Below, one piece after another: positions 22,797 through 33,100 of a DNA stretch of 64,000 nucleotides. Positions within the stretch are counted from its first letter, which is position 1. Each line of letters opens with the position of its first letter. Under the pieces are notes generated by a model. The model worked only from the letters and a program-made list of their open reading frames with translations. It was not told the origin of the DNA and ran no database searches. The stretch is from Nelumbo lutea (lineage: Eukaryota > Streptophyta > Magnoliopsida > Proteales > Nelumbonaceae): positions 59,825,655-59,889,654 of the forward strand of contig JAKGHH010000005.1 in NCBI GenBank assembly GCA_022828595.1, read 5' to 3'. Made by a program: the position numbers and the translations under genes.

Positions 22797-23500
22797 AAAA
22801 AGAGCGTTTTTGGTCTGCTGAGCTTCTAAAATGCCATCAGATTTTTCAAAAAGATTTGCCAAAGAGAGCCTAAATATAGTAAAAGGCTTGAGGTGGAAAA
22901 TTGCAGATGGATCAAATTGTAGGTTTTGGAAAGATGCATGGACAGGCACGAAACCTCCTAACCAGATCATTGATGTAAACACTGTTAATATCTCAAATTC
23001 AAAGGAACTGGTCAAAGAATACATCGACTCTGACACCAGAACTTGAAATCAAGCCAAGTTAGAAGAAGGCAGCCCCAAGATATAGTCCAAGTTTAATCTA
23101 TTCATATTCTGCCTTTCGATAATGTGGATGAGATAGTATGGAGCACAAACCCAACTAGAGAATTCTCATTAAAATCAGCCTACAACACTATCGGAGAGGA
23201 TCTTTTGATAAAGCCTAGCATTATTATGCTGGTTAAAAGTTGTCGAAAAATCACATGCTCAGAGAAACTCGAGGCTTTCATATACTTGTTGATATTAAAT
23301 AAAATTCCTACCAAAATGAGGCTAATTAACAAAGAGCTGAATATAGACCCTCATCTCCCTTTCTATGGCCAATAGGAGGACCGAGACCACATTCTGGTGA
23401 AATGTCAAATGGCTGACCCGAACTAGAATCTAGTGGCCTGGTGGTCCAAAGCAGCTCTGGAGAATAAGAATCATAAGAAAGACCCGAACCGTGGTTTTTT
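22797..23500 (+). mobile_element. L1-type LINE ORF2 C-terminal region
   Basis: Frames 22831-23046 and 23124-23375 give GLRWKIADGSNCRFWKDAW and IVWSTNPTREFSLKSAYN, the standard tail of plant L1 ORF2. A degenerate zinc-binding RT-associated region (KIPTKMRLINKEL, then EDRDHILVKCQ) follows. Stops interrupt it. It belongs to the same LINE as 18108-20889, but the stretch between the RT active site and this tail is shorter than in intact elements, so an internal deletion is also likely. Confidence 0.85.
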
Positions 23501-24291
23501 TGAAAAAAAAAAATCACTACAATCTTTTGGTTCCTTTGAAAAAACAGGAATGAGAAAATTTTCAGGAATATTACCTACAACCCAAAGGACATAGTAGAAA
23601 AAAAGCCAGAATCACTTTTTGGAGTACGTTGAAGCTAACAAAATTTGTAGTAAAGATAAATCAAAGATAAAAAGACCATCAATTTGATCAGATGGGTCCC
23701 CTCCGAGGTCAAACACCCTAAAAAATAAATTTCGATGCCTCGATTGGCTAAATCGGATGGTCTACGTGGATATGGGTGTCTTGCCAAGAACCATAATGGA
23801 TCAGTGCTAAGAATAAAAGTGGGCTTCATAATTGGCAAAACCTCTTGTTTAAGCTGAAATATGGGCAGCTTTTACAAGTCCATAAGCTGAAATATGGGTA
23901 GCGAATCAGTGTATTTATCAAAATTCATCGATGGTCAAAACTATTTCCATACCATATCTTTTTCATATTATAGATTTTTCCAATAAAAAAATATTTATAA
24001 GAATCGCTGGCATTATTGTAAAAAACGACCAAAGTAGTCCAACTTGATCCGATTTGGTGGTTCTCAATAAACTGATCGATTTTGATTTAAGAAACTGTAG
24101 AACCCAGCTGTTAGGTTCAATTGCAGCCTTCCAGGTTATGATATTGTAACCTGAACTGAAACCAATCCAAACCAACTAATGTTGTTTTAATGGTCCTTGT
24201 CTTTTGATGTGATATGCCAAACTTTTTCTTATTTTTTTTTTTCTTTTTGGTGTAATTAGTAAACAATGACCCCTATTGCCATGAAACTAGT
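23501..24291. other. Intergenic, no gene seen
   Basis: Includes gaaccaatcc-rich words near 24040-24180 that resemble the arms of the hAT elements in this window. No borders could be set. Confidence 0.4.
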
Positions 24292-24517
24292 TAGGGCTGT
24301 GAATGAATCGGGTTTAGATCGGATCTAATTGCATCCTTATCTGATTATGAAATCTTTAGATCAGCGTTCACATTACTTACCATATCAGATTTTGGATGAA
24401 TTAAATCTATATATAATCCAATTATTAATTTAATGCAAGTTCTAACATCCAAATCTAAGATAATTGGATTTAGAGCCAAACCATTTTAAAAATTTTTGGA
24501 GTTCATTGAAAGCCCTA
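24292..24517. mobile_element. Probable hAT-type MITE, degraded
   Basis: The ends tagggctgtgaatgaa and tagggctttcaatgaa (right end on the minus strand) match well as inverted repeats. The flanking 8-mers match poorly, so the target duplication is lost or the borders are off by a few bases. Confidence 0.5.
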
Positions 24518-25094
24518 AATAGGTATCACTTAGGGCATGTTCATGAGAAAAGTTGCCAACTAATGGTGGGACAATATTATTATTTCTAATTTTATGTTTT
24601 TGAAAATAAAATGGTCATTATCTCTTTCACTTGAGAAATAAAAGAACACAGATAAATAACTTACCCAAGTAAATGACCAAAAGATCTGTTCTTTTTTGTT
24701 TTTCAAATTCCAATTAATTTTCAGCCTTGTTGAAATCTTGAGTCTTCTTTCCATCATTTTTCTTAACATGTCTGCATCAATCGTCACGAGCATTGGAAGT
24801 CCTGAATTTTTGTTTGGTATAATGCAAACTCATCAAATCAACCTTCATGTCCTTTTCAAAAGAAAAAAAAAAATCGACCTTCATGTGTATTTTATTTTCA
24901 GACAATTTTGATGGTAGCTCGTCGGTTTTGATTTACATAAGTTAACCCTACACTTTGGTTCGGTTGACAAAATTATGTAAAACTGAATCAACCCAACCTA
25001 TGTACAACCCTAATCTAAAAGATAAAAGGGGTTTTTTAAGAAGTCATTATCAGGGGAAATAATCCTACAAATTAGAAATTGGATTTGGTCTTTA
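24518..25094. other. Intergenic with an orphan hAT-like end
   Basis: The end gtacaaccctaat at about 25001-25014 resembles the right terminus of a hAT element, but no matching left end was found. Nothing else is supported. Confidence 0.4.
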
Positions 25095-25097
25095 TAA

Positions 25098-25246
25098 GAC
25101 AGTGCTCATACCGTTTGCACAGTCCCTTGCAGTATTGCATTGGGAATATCTCTCCATGAAAGAAACATTTAAGTATGGAGATATTCCCAATGCACAGCTA
25201 TAAAAGGCCATACAAACAATGTTAGCATGGTCTTATGAGCACAGTC
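25098..25246. mobile_element. Tourist-like (PIF/Harbinger) MITE with long internal hairpin
   Basis: The outer ends gacagtgctcata and gactgtgctcata (right end on the minus strand) form an inverted repeat, flanked on both sides by the 3-bp duplication taa (25095-25097 and 25247-25249). That duplication is typical of PIF/Harbinger elements. Inside, gcattgggaatatctc pairs perfectly with its complement, so the 149-bp element folds into a long hairpin. Related cores occur at 8440-9100. Confidence 0.75.
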
Positions 25247-26242
25247 TAAAATTACCAATTACAACCTTTACTTAGGGGTAGTATACTTAGCTCTTGAACA
25301 TTCCCCCTAACCTTTAGATTCCATCACCTTGCCACTAATATTCCCTCGATCAACTTTAATGAAAATTTATATGCAACTGTTATGTATGGGTAAATTGCTG
25401 AAACCTCCTCTAAAGTTTTGGACAGCTGCTAAAACCTCTTTTAGAGTTAATTGTAGTTACCTCCCTTAAACTTTTTGATACAGTTACAAATTGACCCCCT
25501 TTATTAGAATCTTCTAAAAAGAAGCATAAAATGTCTAAAATACCTATACAGTTACCATTGAGATTGGTTCTTCAGAAAAATAATACAAACTTTATTAAAA
25601 CAAAAAAAAAAGTAAACAGAAAAATAAATATTTTGGTCAAAGTAATTGCATGAATATTTTTAACATTTTTATATCTTTTTAAAAATTCTAAAAAAAGGGT
25701 CTAATTGCAATTATGTCAGAAAACCGAGGAAAAAGTTGGGGTGGGGGGTGGGGAGGGGAGTGTTAACAACTCCCCAAATATAGCTGTTTTATTTCAATAA
25801 CAAAAATTTGGTGTTTTCGAACCATTCAGCCTAGGAACCCATCCAAGCACCCTATCCTATTTCACTGATTAGTGACCTGTTGACCTAAACGGTTAAACAG
25901 TAGACCCATTTCATCCAAACAATATTTTTTTGACTGTTTTTTATTTTAATTATTTAAAAAAAAAACTTTTAAGTTAAAATGAACAGCGACAACCTTCATT
26001 TAAAACCTTGCAAAATCCTACAAATTGAAAAGCGACAATCTTCCAGGTCCCACGCCAAAATACTATAAGTCCCCATGGGTGCTAATGTGAGAACTGTCCA
26101 GGGTCCCGCGCGACCGACCAGAGAAAAGTAAGCGTGGTTAAATTCACTAAGCCCTACCAGCTCTGGGCCAATAAATGACCGATCATTAACGGCGTTAAAC
26201 GGAACCAGTGCCATTGTGTCATAATAATTCATATTATAATTT
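25247..26242. other. Intergenic, no gene seen
   Basis: AT-rich. It contains a G-tract at 25738-25758 with four runs of four or more guanines separated by single bases. Confidence 0.45.
25738..25758 (+). other. Potential G-quadruplex tract
   Basis: Four guanine runs of 4, 6, 4 and 4 with one-base loops fit the G-quadruplex rule. No gene is near, so a role is not claimed. Confidence 0.5.
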
Positions 26243-28200
26243 AGGGAAATATTTCGAAAGGTAACTCCAGGTTGACTGCTAACTTAGTATTCCAACTTTA
26301 AAATGCAATAACCTAATATTCAAAATTTGAAAATTCGACACTGTGATTTTATGTGTGATTTAAGACTTTTAAATATGTCAAAATTACCCTTAAAAATAAA
26401 ACGCATTGTTCGTATCTTTTTGAAACAAAGCCCAAACTCTCAACAGTCCAGACCAAGATGATTGGCCGTTTTGTTCGCGATATAAGGCCTTTATTTCTGA
26501 GTTTCGTTCATTTCAAACTTTCAAGCTTCAACTGCTATGCTCTCTAGCCAGAGTCTTGAAGTAGACGATCAGCTCCTTCGTCGTCTGCAAGATGAATGTA
26601 TTGCAAGAGCTTAAGATGGATGGTTAAGCGTCGACCATTTGACGCTTTGGAGTATTGTGAATACAGATGCTTCATCCCTCCCTTTGTCATTATAGACGAC
26701 GATTATTTGTATTGTGTAATGTGTGAACGTGATTATCTATTAATGTGTAAGCAATGGTTAACCACCTGCAACATTACAGACATCAATTATCTGTAATGTG
26801 TGAACAGATCCTTCATCCCTCCCTTAGTCATTCAATTCAATAATGTGTGTTAAGCTCATGTAATGTTGCAGACGGCCAGGATGGTTGCAGATGTCTACAA
26901 CATTACAGGCACTTAACCATCGCTTAAGATGGTTGGCGCTTAACCACCTGTGATAACAGGCGCTTAACACATTACAGATAATCGCTTAGTTGAACCAGTT
27001 TGGACGGCATCCGGCCTCCGAGCCAATGACCCACACCATGAGAAATAGGCTGTTACAAAGCTGAGTCGATGCCGAGAGCTTACTGAAGCTGGAATGGGGG
27101 AATCCCCTCGCCAACTCTATCGACTCTTCTCTCCCTCCTTTGAGCTTCAATAGCAGTGAAATATAGGAGAAAGAAAATGAAAGAATCAAAGGAGAAAGCT
27201 CCAATTGGATTTCTGGCGCGTTCTATTTGTCTTCGAACAGGGGTAGAAACGCTAAGTATGAGCTACGATAGCTGATTATGAAAGGAAGCTCCAACAACAA
27301 CTGTTGCGACCAAATCTACTCCGTGGATGATGTATATAGAAAAAATAGAGGAGGTTCGACCAGTTTTTGCTTCGGGCCATTCGCCTCCGAGCAGATATAA
27401 CCTCACGGGAGATTACAGGCTCATGGGAGCAAGGTGAGATGTTGGATTGAGTTTCTTCAACCGGTGAGATCTATATGGTCGCTACGTCGATCTTTCCTGT
27501 CCAAATGCTGAAGCTACAAAGGATGGGGTCGATGGGATGAGAGAGCTTGAAAGTAGTTGAATACTAAGGGGGATCGGTGGGGAGTAGAATGGGATCGATG
27601 CCAAAAGGGGTTAGTCGAATGAGAGTAACAGAGGAGTTTCGCCGCTTGTTTCTTGTCGGAAATGGTGATGAATAACGAAGAAAGAAAAAGGAAAACCAGG
27701 GGTTGTTTGAAGGGCATTTTTTAAACAGTTGTTATTTTAGTAATGGAATACCTAGGTCACCTATTAATAGATGGTTAATAAAAAAAATTAAATAATTCTT
27801 AAAGGGCATATGTATCTTTTTCTATGACACTTAACGATTGTTTAACAGCAGGCAGTAAATTGTTGTATTTCGAAAATTCCAATACTCGATTGTCACAAAA
27901 TACATGTAATAAATTAGCACTCACCCTAGAATTCGCCGAGAATCTGGAATCAGTGATGGGAGCCTTGTGGGGCAACCACGTGGATTGCTGCATCTTTCTG
28001 GTGAAATACGGTTTGACAACCGGATTCAGACTACGCCAAACATGTTAATTAAGGCCAGCTGGCGGTTCACTATTGTTTTTTCCGAGAGGTTTATGCGTTC
28101 ATTGGGTACTGGTTTGGCGGTTATCCGGTCGACGGTAGTTGGTCATTAGGTCATCAGCAACCAGGCTGTCAACGATTGATTAGGAAAATATTCCATTGCC
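26243..28200. other. Unexplained gene-like non-coding segment
   Basis: This segment is richer in GC and in CG dinucleotides than its flanks. A TATA-like gatataagg near 26478 is followed by a 25-codon frame starting ATG at 26537 (MLSSQSLEVDDQLLRRLQ...), which I do not recognise. Words such as taatgtgtgaac, cttcatccctccct and gcgcttaac recur between 26600 and 26980. Sequence near 26270-26313 and, on the minus strand, near 27730-27765 share a tag(g)tattcca...taaaat...aac pattern, hinting at a transposon with inverted ends. No clear gene is supported. Confidence 0.35.
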
Positions 28201-28980
28201 TGGACGGTGATGGTCATTGAAGGTCGACGAATAAAAAGTACTACTTTTACGAAATTAGCTTTCCGTCTCAACGGGATGAGTGCTCTTGAAAGATCTTTTG
28301 AAGCTCTAACAAGTAACAGCCAAGAAAACGCAATGGGCTTTTATATTAAGATTTTGGTAGTTTATAGATCGTTTGGTTGGAGTAGCATTTTTCTGTACGA
28401 AGATGCTAAAATTAAAAAAAGCGGAAAACTTCAATTAGAGTTTCTCCAAGTCCAAAATAAAATTTTTACATCTTTTTCTTTTTTTTTGGCGCTTAGATAT
28501 TTTTCCAACTACATAGAAAAACCGAAAACATAAACTACTAACTTCCAAACAATCGACAGCCCGTACGAAAAATATGCAGCACACGGATAGAAAATCAGAA
28601 AATCATCACAGTAATTGTAGTTGAGGAAACTATGGATGGGCACTTTACTCATTACACTTAACTAAGCCTCCGGTCTCTCTGGACGGCTCTTTTTGTCTGT
28701 GCTTAACCAAATATAATATAAAATACTAAGGTGAATAGGGAGAGGTGGCCCGACCATAGTGACACGGCAATAGCCCGTCGTGGAGCGAGGCCCACCTAGG
28801 GAACGTATGATAACAGCTGAAATGGTTGAATTCAACGGTTGTTGAATTGTCATTTTGTGAAATAAATTAACAAAAGAAGGATGTAAAATCCTTATTAATT
28901 CCTTTTGATTGATTACTGTACAATCGACTAGTTTATTTTTTAGTTATTTTATATTAATTTAGAAGAGAAAGTAATAAGGC
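28201..28980. other. Intergenic, upstream flank of the WD40 gene
   Basis: No gene is recognised. A short inverted pair (atcgtttggttgga near 28367 and, on the minus strand, tcgattgtttggaa near 28553) may be a small MITE, with no duplication confirmed. The right part serves as the distal promoter of the WD40 gene. Confidence 0.4.
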
Positions 28981-29020
28981 ATTCAGTTCAGCCACTTAAG
29001 CCGTTACCAAACAGCCTCAG

Positions 29021-29048
29021 CTCTTGCTCTTGCTCTTGCTCTTGCTCT
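29021..29048 (+). repeat. (CTCTTG)n hexamer repeat in promoter
   Basis: About 4.7 perfect copies lie directly before the TATA box of the WD40 gene. Changes in copy number would alter the spacing of upstream elements. Confidence 0.9.
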
Positions 29049-29055
29049 ATAAATA
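29048..29055 (+). promoter_or_regulatory. TATA box of the WD40 gene
   Basis: The sequence tataaata lies directly after the hexamer repeat. A start about 30 bases downstream (near 29080) fits the pyrimidine-rich leader that follows and the spliced 5' UTR. Confidence 0.7.
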
Positions 29056-29079
29056 AGGCATGGATGGATCACCCTTTTT

Positions 29080-29450
29080 GATCTCTTAGCGAGGGAGTTA
29101 TAGGATCTTAGACAGCTTGTTTGTCTTTTGGTTTCTTTCCAATTTCCACCTGGTATTCATAATTCGATGCACTGAAGTCTAGGTCCTTCTATTTTGGAAG
29201 GAAGAAATCCCACGGCATCCCTCCCTCTGATCGCCCCCACCCCACCCGGAGATCACTCTACTTTCCTCCTGAGCTTAGCCGTCCCCCTCGCTTCACTTAT
29301 TTGTTTCCCTCTCCGGCTGTCCGTCACTGTTTCTTTCCTCAATTGAAGACTCCGTACGTTTTTTCCGGTCTTATTGGATCATTTCCTTGACTCGTGATAG
29401 ATCCATCTCTGTTAATCTGCTCTTCAATCTTCTGCTTTCAAGATTCGGAG
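29080..29450 (+). other. 5'-UTR exon 1 of the WD40 gene (inferred)
   Basis: The pyrimidine-rich leader ends at a good donor (gag|gtaatat at 29451). The acceptor ctattctag at 30115-30124 lies five bases before the coding ATG, so the leader holds a 674-bp intron. One upstream ATG is seen, at 29166, giving a two-codon frame ATG-CAC-TGA. The start is inferred from the TATA box. Confidence 0.65.
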
Positions 29451-29810
29451 GTAATATGTTCTCTTGATTTTCCTTTGTTGGCATTTTTTTCTTGATTTTC
29501 TTATTTTATGTCAGTTAATAATGCTCGTATACGATGGTAAAGTTTGTTTTCTGGCTTATTTTCTGTGCTTATGCTATTTTGTTGAGATGTAAAGAGGGAG
29601 AGTCAGGTTTCAGACTTCTCGTCTGTTTTTTCTTTACTATTTTTTTTTTTTCTGTTTTAGTTCTTATGTTCTTCACCTGGTTATGGTTCTAGTGGGGTTA
29701 TGTCGGTTTCTTGGATATCTTCCTTTTTTCTGTTTCTCATTTTACTTTTTTATTACTTGTTATTATCTCATATCAACATTCTGGATTCAGCGTTCTTCTT
29801 TAACACAACA

Positions 29811-29844
29811 CCCCCCCCCCCCCAAAAAAAAAAAAAAAAAAAAA
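29811..29844 (+). repeat. Poly-C followed by poly-A tract in 5'-UTR intron
   Basis: About 13 cytosines are followed by 21 adenines. It is prone to length change and to sequencing error. Confidence 0.9.
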
Positions 29845-30128
29845 GGATTGATTGTTCTTCTCATTGATATTGCATTTCCCGTCATAATTTTGTTGTTTTT
29901 TTAACACTCGAGCTGCTTCCGAGAAATGCTCATTTCTTCTTGGTTTCCTGTTCTTTTCTTTTATGTATATTGTTTCCCTTATTATCTGTAATTTTCTCTT
30001 AGTCGTTCCTGTTGTTTTGAGAAATTCACTGAAAGTTCTTTCATTTCTCATTTTCATAGTCTAATATTCGCGGAAAGTATGAATTTTTCACCGTTGCTGA
30101 CCGAAGAGTCTGTCTCTATTCTAGATTA

Positions 30129-33100
30129 ATGGCTCTATATCAGAACGATGACCTTGAAGACATGATTGATGATTACTATGATATGACTGATTTCGAAGAT
30201 GATCCTTTTGACGAAACTCAGCAACAGAGAAATGGTGAAGATTCAGATTTTGAAGACGATTTTGACATGGTATGTTTGGCGGATTATGGTTCTTTACAAC
30301 ATTAAATCATATTAACCTTACGGTGGAAATCATTAATTTTGGGCCTACGTCTTACCAGACTAATCCAAAGACTGATACTTCGGCTCTAGAGGCTCGGAAT
30401 GGAAAGGATATTCAGGGAATTCCATGGGAGAGAATGAACTTTTCGAGGGATAAGTACCGTGAGATGAGGTTGAAGCAGTATAAAAACTACGAGAGCCTCT
30501 CCCAGTCTCGTGAAGAGATAAAAAAGGTAAGCCTTTTTCTTGTTTTAAGTTGCAAACCTCCTCCCTCCTTTTAAATACTTACTAGGTAGATAATTAACTG
30601 GTTGGCCTTGAAGATACTCTTTCATTTCCGGGTTCAGATGATAACCATGTTTAAAACACGATAGACTGATCTTGGCTTTGACCGCGGGTCTTTCTTTCCT
30701 TGCGTTGAGGCTTTGATAAAGCTATGAACCGTTTTGTCGTATCCATTTGAGTTTTAGGGGGTTTTATTCTGTAGCATTGACACAATGACACCTAGTTTCT
30801 TCTCTTTGATAATCCCTAAGATTTTAGCCCTCTTTTTTTTTGGGCCCTGTCATTACATTTTTTTTCTTCCTTTTGTGGTCATATTTATAGGTTACCTCAA
30901 TCTATGCCTCTGGCCTGATGATGGGGAAAATCATTTTTCTGTAATGTCCCTTTCTAACAGATTCTCCTCCACAGGGATGCAAAACGGTGGAGAAAGGGAG
31001 CACCTTCTATGATTTCCAATTCAACACGAGGCTCGTCAAATCTACTGTTGTGCATTTTCAGGTAGAGATTTTATCCAATCGTCACTTTTCTAAATCTTTG
31101 GTTCTCAATAATCATAACTGGTTCCTGATTATTTTCCAAGGCAAAGGCATCGCGTCATCTGTATAACCGAAATTGGTATATTTTTCCTCATGTTTCGGAA
31201 GTAGTAATTGAAGTCTGCTTTGTTACTTGTGATTTCAAAATAACCCAACTGGTTGCTTCCCTTTATTAGTTATCACAGAGCAGCATGTTGAGATTGTATG
31301 TTCTTCAAAAGGGTAAATGCCTTAAAATATTCCCTATGGTCTTACCAAGAGATGCTAGTTTTTCTTTATTAGTTGGTTTATAAATCTATTTTAGAATTTT
31401 ACACTGCACAGTCATTTATTTCATTTCTTGCTTCTTTTTTGACTTCTCTATTAATTGTTTGTTTCAAGGCATTTAGCTATTACCTTCTAACAATTTCACC
31501 AATTATCAGTGATAAGAGGTGCCATCATTTTTATTTATTTTTTTGTTTTGGGGGGGTGGGGGGTGGGGGGGGGGGGCATTGGGTGAAATTCCTAGTAGAA
31601 TTAATATATTTATACAGCCAAAGTATCTATTTTTCTGGTTTAATTTGTTACACCAAAATATTCGTTGAGAAGCTCCCATTAGAAGAGCCATAATGAATAT
31701 CCTTGTCTATTACAGGTCAGAGAAAAGGATAGAAACTCATGCAAGCTATCTCTTTATGTATATTGTTGAGACATAAATTCATGTAAATTCTGACATTAGA
31801 GATAAAATTTTATGTTAATATGTAGTTTTCTATGCGCATATCATTAGTCTTGTAGTTTTGCAGGTCCTGAATACGTATTATATTATTGCTTTATGGAAAT
31901 TTAGACATGTACATGTTGCTTTATGCCCTTATTGTCGGGAAGGTATGGATTTATGGTTGGAAATCTTTCTGTTTTGACTCCGGTAGATGCTATTAATTCA
32001 TCTCTGTGGATATATGCACTACTAACTTAAATGTCACAGTGTTTCAGATCAAGTTATGGTCCAGTGAGACCATTATGCTAAAATAGTCTTTTCCAGATCT
32101 TGAGTATAAATGCCTCAAGCCTCTTGCCAGTCATGTTTGTTTTCTACTCTGCATCTATGATCACTTCACTTTTAACAGTAGTGACTGGAAGTTGGTTTTA
32201 GTTTAGCTGTGATTTCTGAATCCCTTGTTAACATGTTCTGAAGAATCCATGGGGATATCCTGTCTTTATCTGCTATCTAAAGATTAACCTTTTTAGACTC
32301 CATTAAATCATCAACGCAGGTGGTAGGGCAGTGCAAAGATTCTGTTTATGTTTGCATTCTTTAACTTAAGAATAGTGGAGAATTGGGCCACTTTCTTTGG
32401 CATACTTAGACGAAGTATAGAGAATTGAATGGATGATCGATAACCTTTTCTACAGTGCATATCCATTGAATGAGTATTATTTAAACTAAGATGTTGAGAT
32501 GCCCAAGCACAAATAGGGATGCAAGAAGTTGGCTAACTGATTTGGTACGTTGTTGATGTTACTAGTATATGGTTCTCATTTACTATGTGGATACCTTGTT
32601 TTAACTGTACCGCTTACCAAATTATGTTGACAGTTTAAAAAGGAGAGACAGCAAACTTATTCAGTTGTATCCATTTGCTAAAGTTAAATGTTTGCTGTTA
32701 ATGACAATGCACACAAAGGACCATACTTACAATACCTTTTACTAAACCTTTCTCAAAAAAAAAAAAATGACAATGCGCACAAAAACTCATGGGGGTATAT
32801 AGAGAATGCTGGTCCGTTAGCTTGTTTGTTCCATTTTAATGACTAAATTTACCAATGGTAGTTATGAGTTGAGAAAAATAATATATAGAAAGGTACAAAG
32901 TGTCAATGGTTATCCTTCATGGTATCATCATGAACATTGTGTTGGATCCTCCAGATTTTTTATGGGATCTTTCAAACATTTAGACATAATCAGTGCCGTG
33001 TATTTTTGTGATAAATGTATTTTCTGCAGTTCAAATTATTGAAATGAGTGATTAAGTGCAGGGTTACACACTGAGTTGGTTATTACTATTTTTTGTACAT

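Noticed and set aside
26986..27717. Minus-strand frames in the GC-richer segment as genes
   Set aside because: They are short and without recognisable domains, and none has a convincing splice partner; described only as an unexplained segment.
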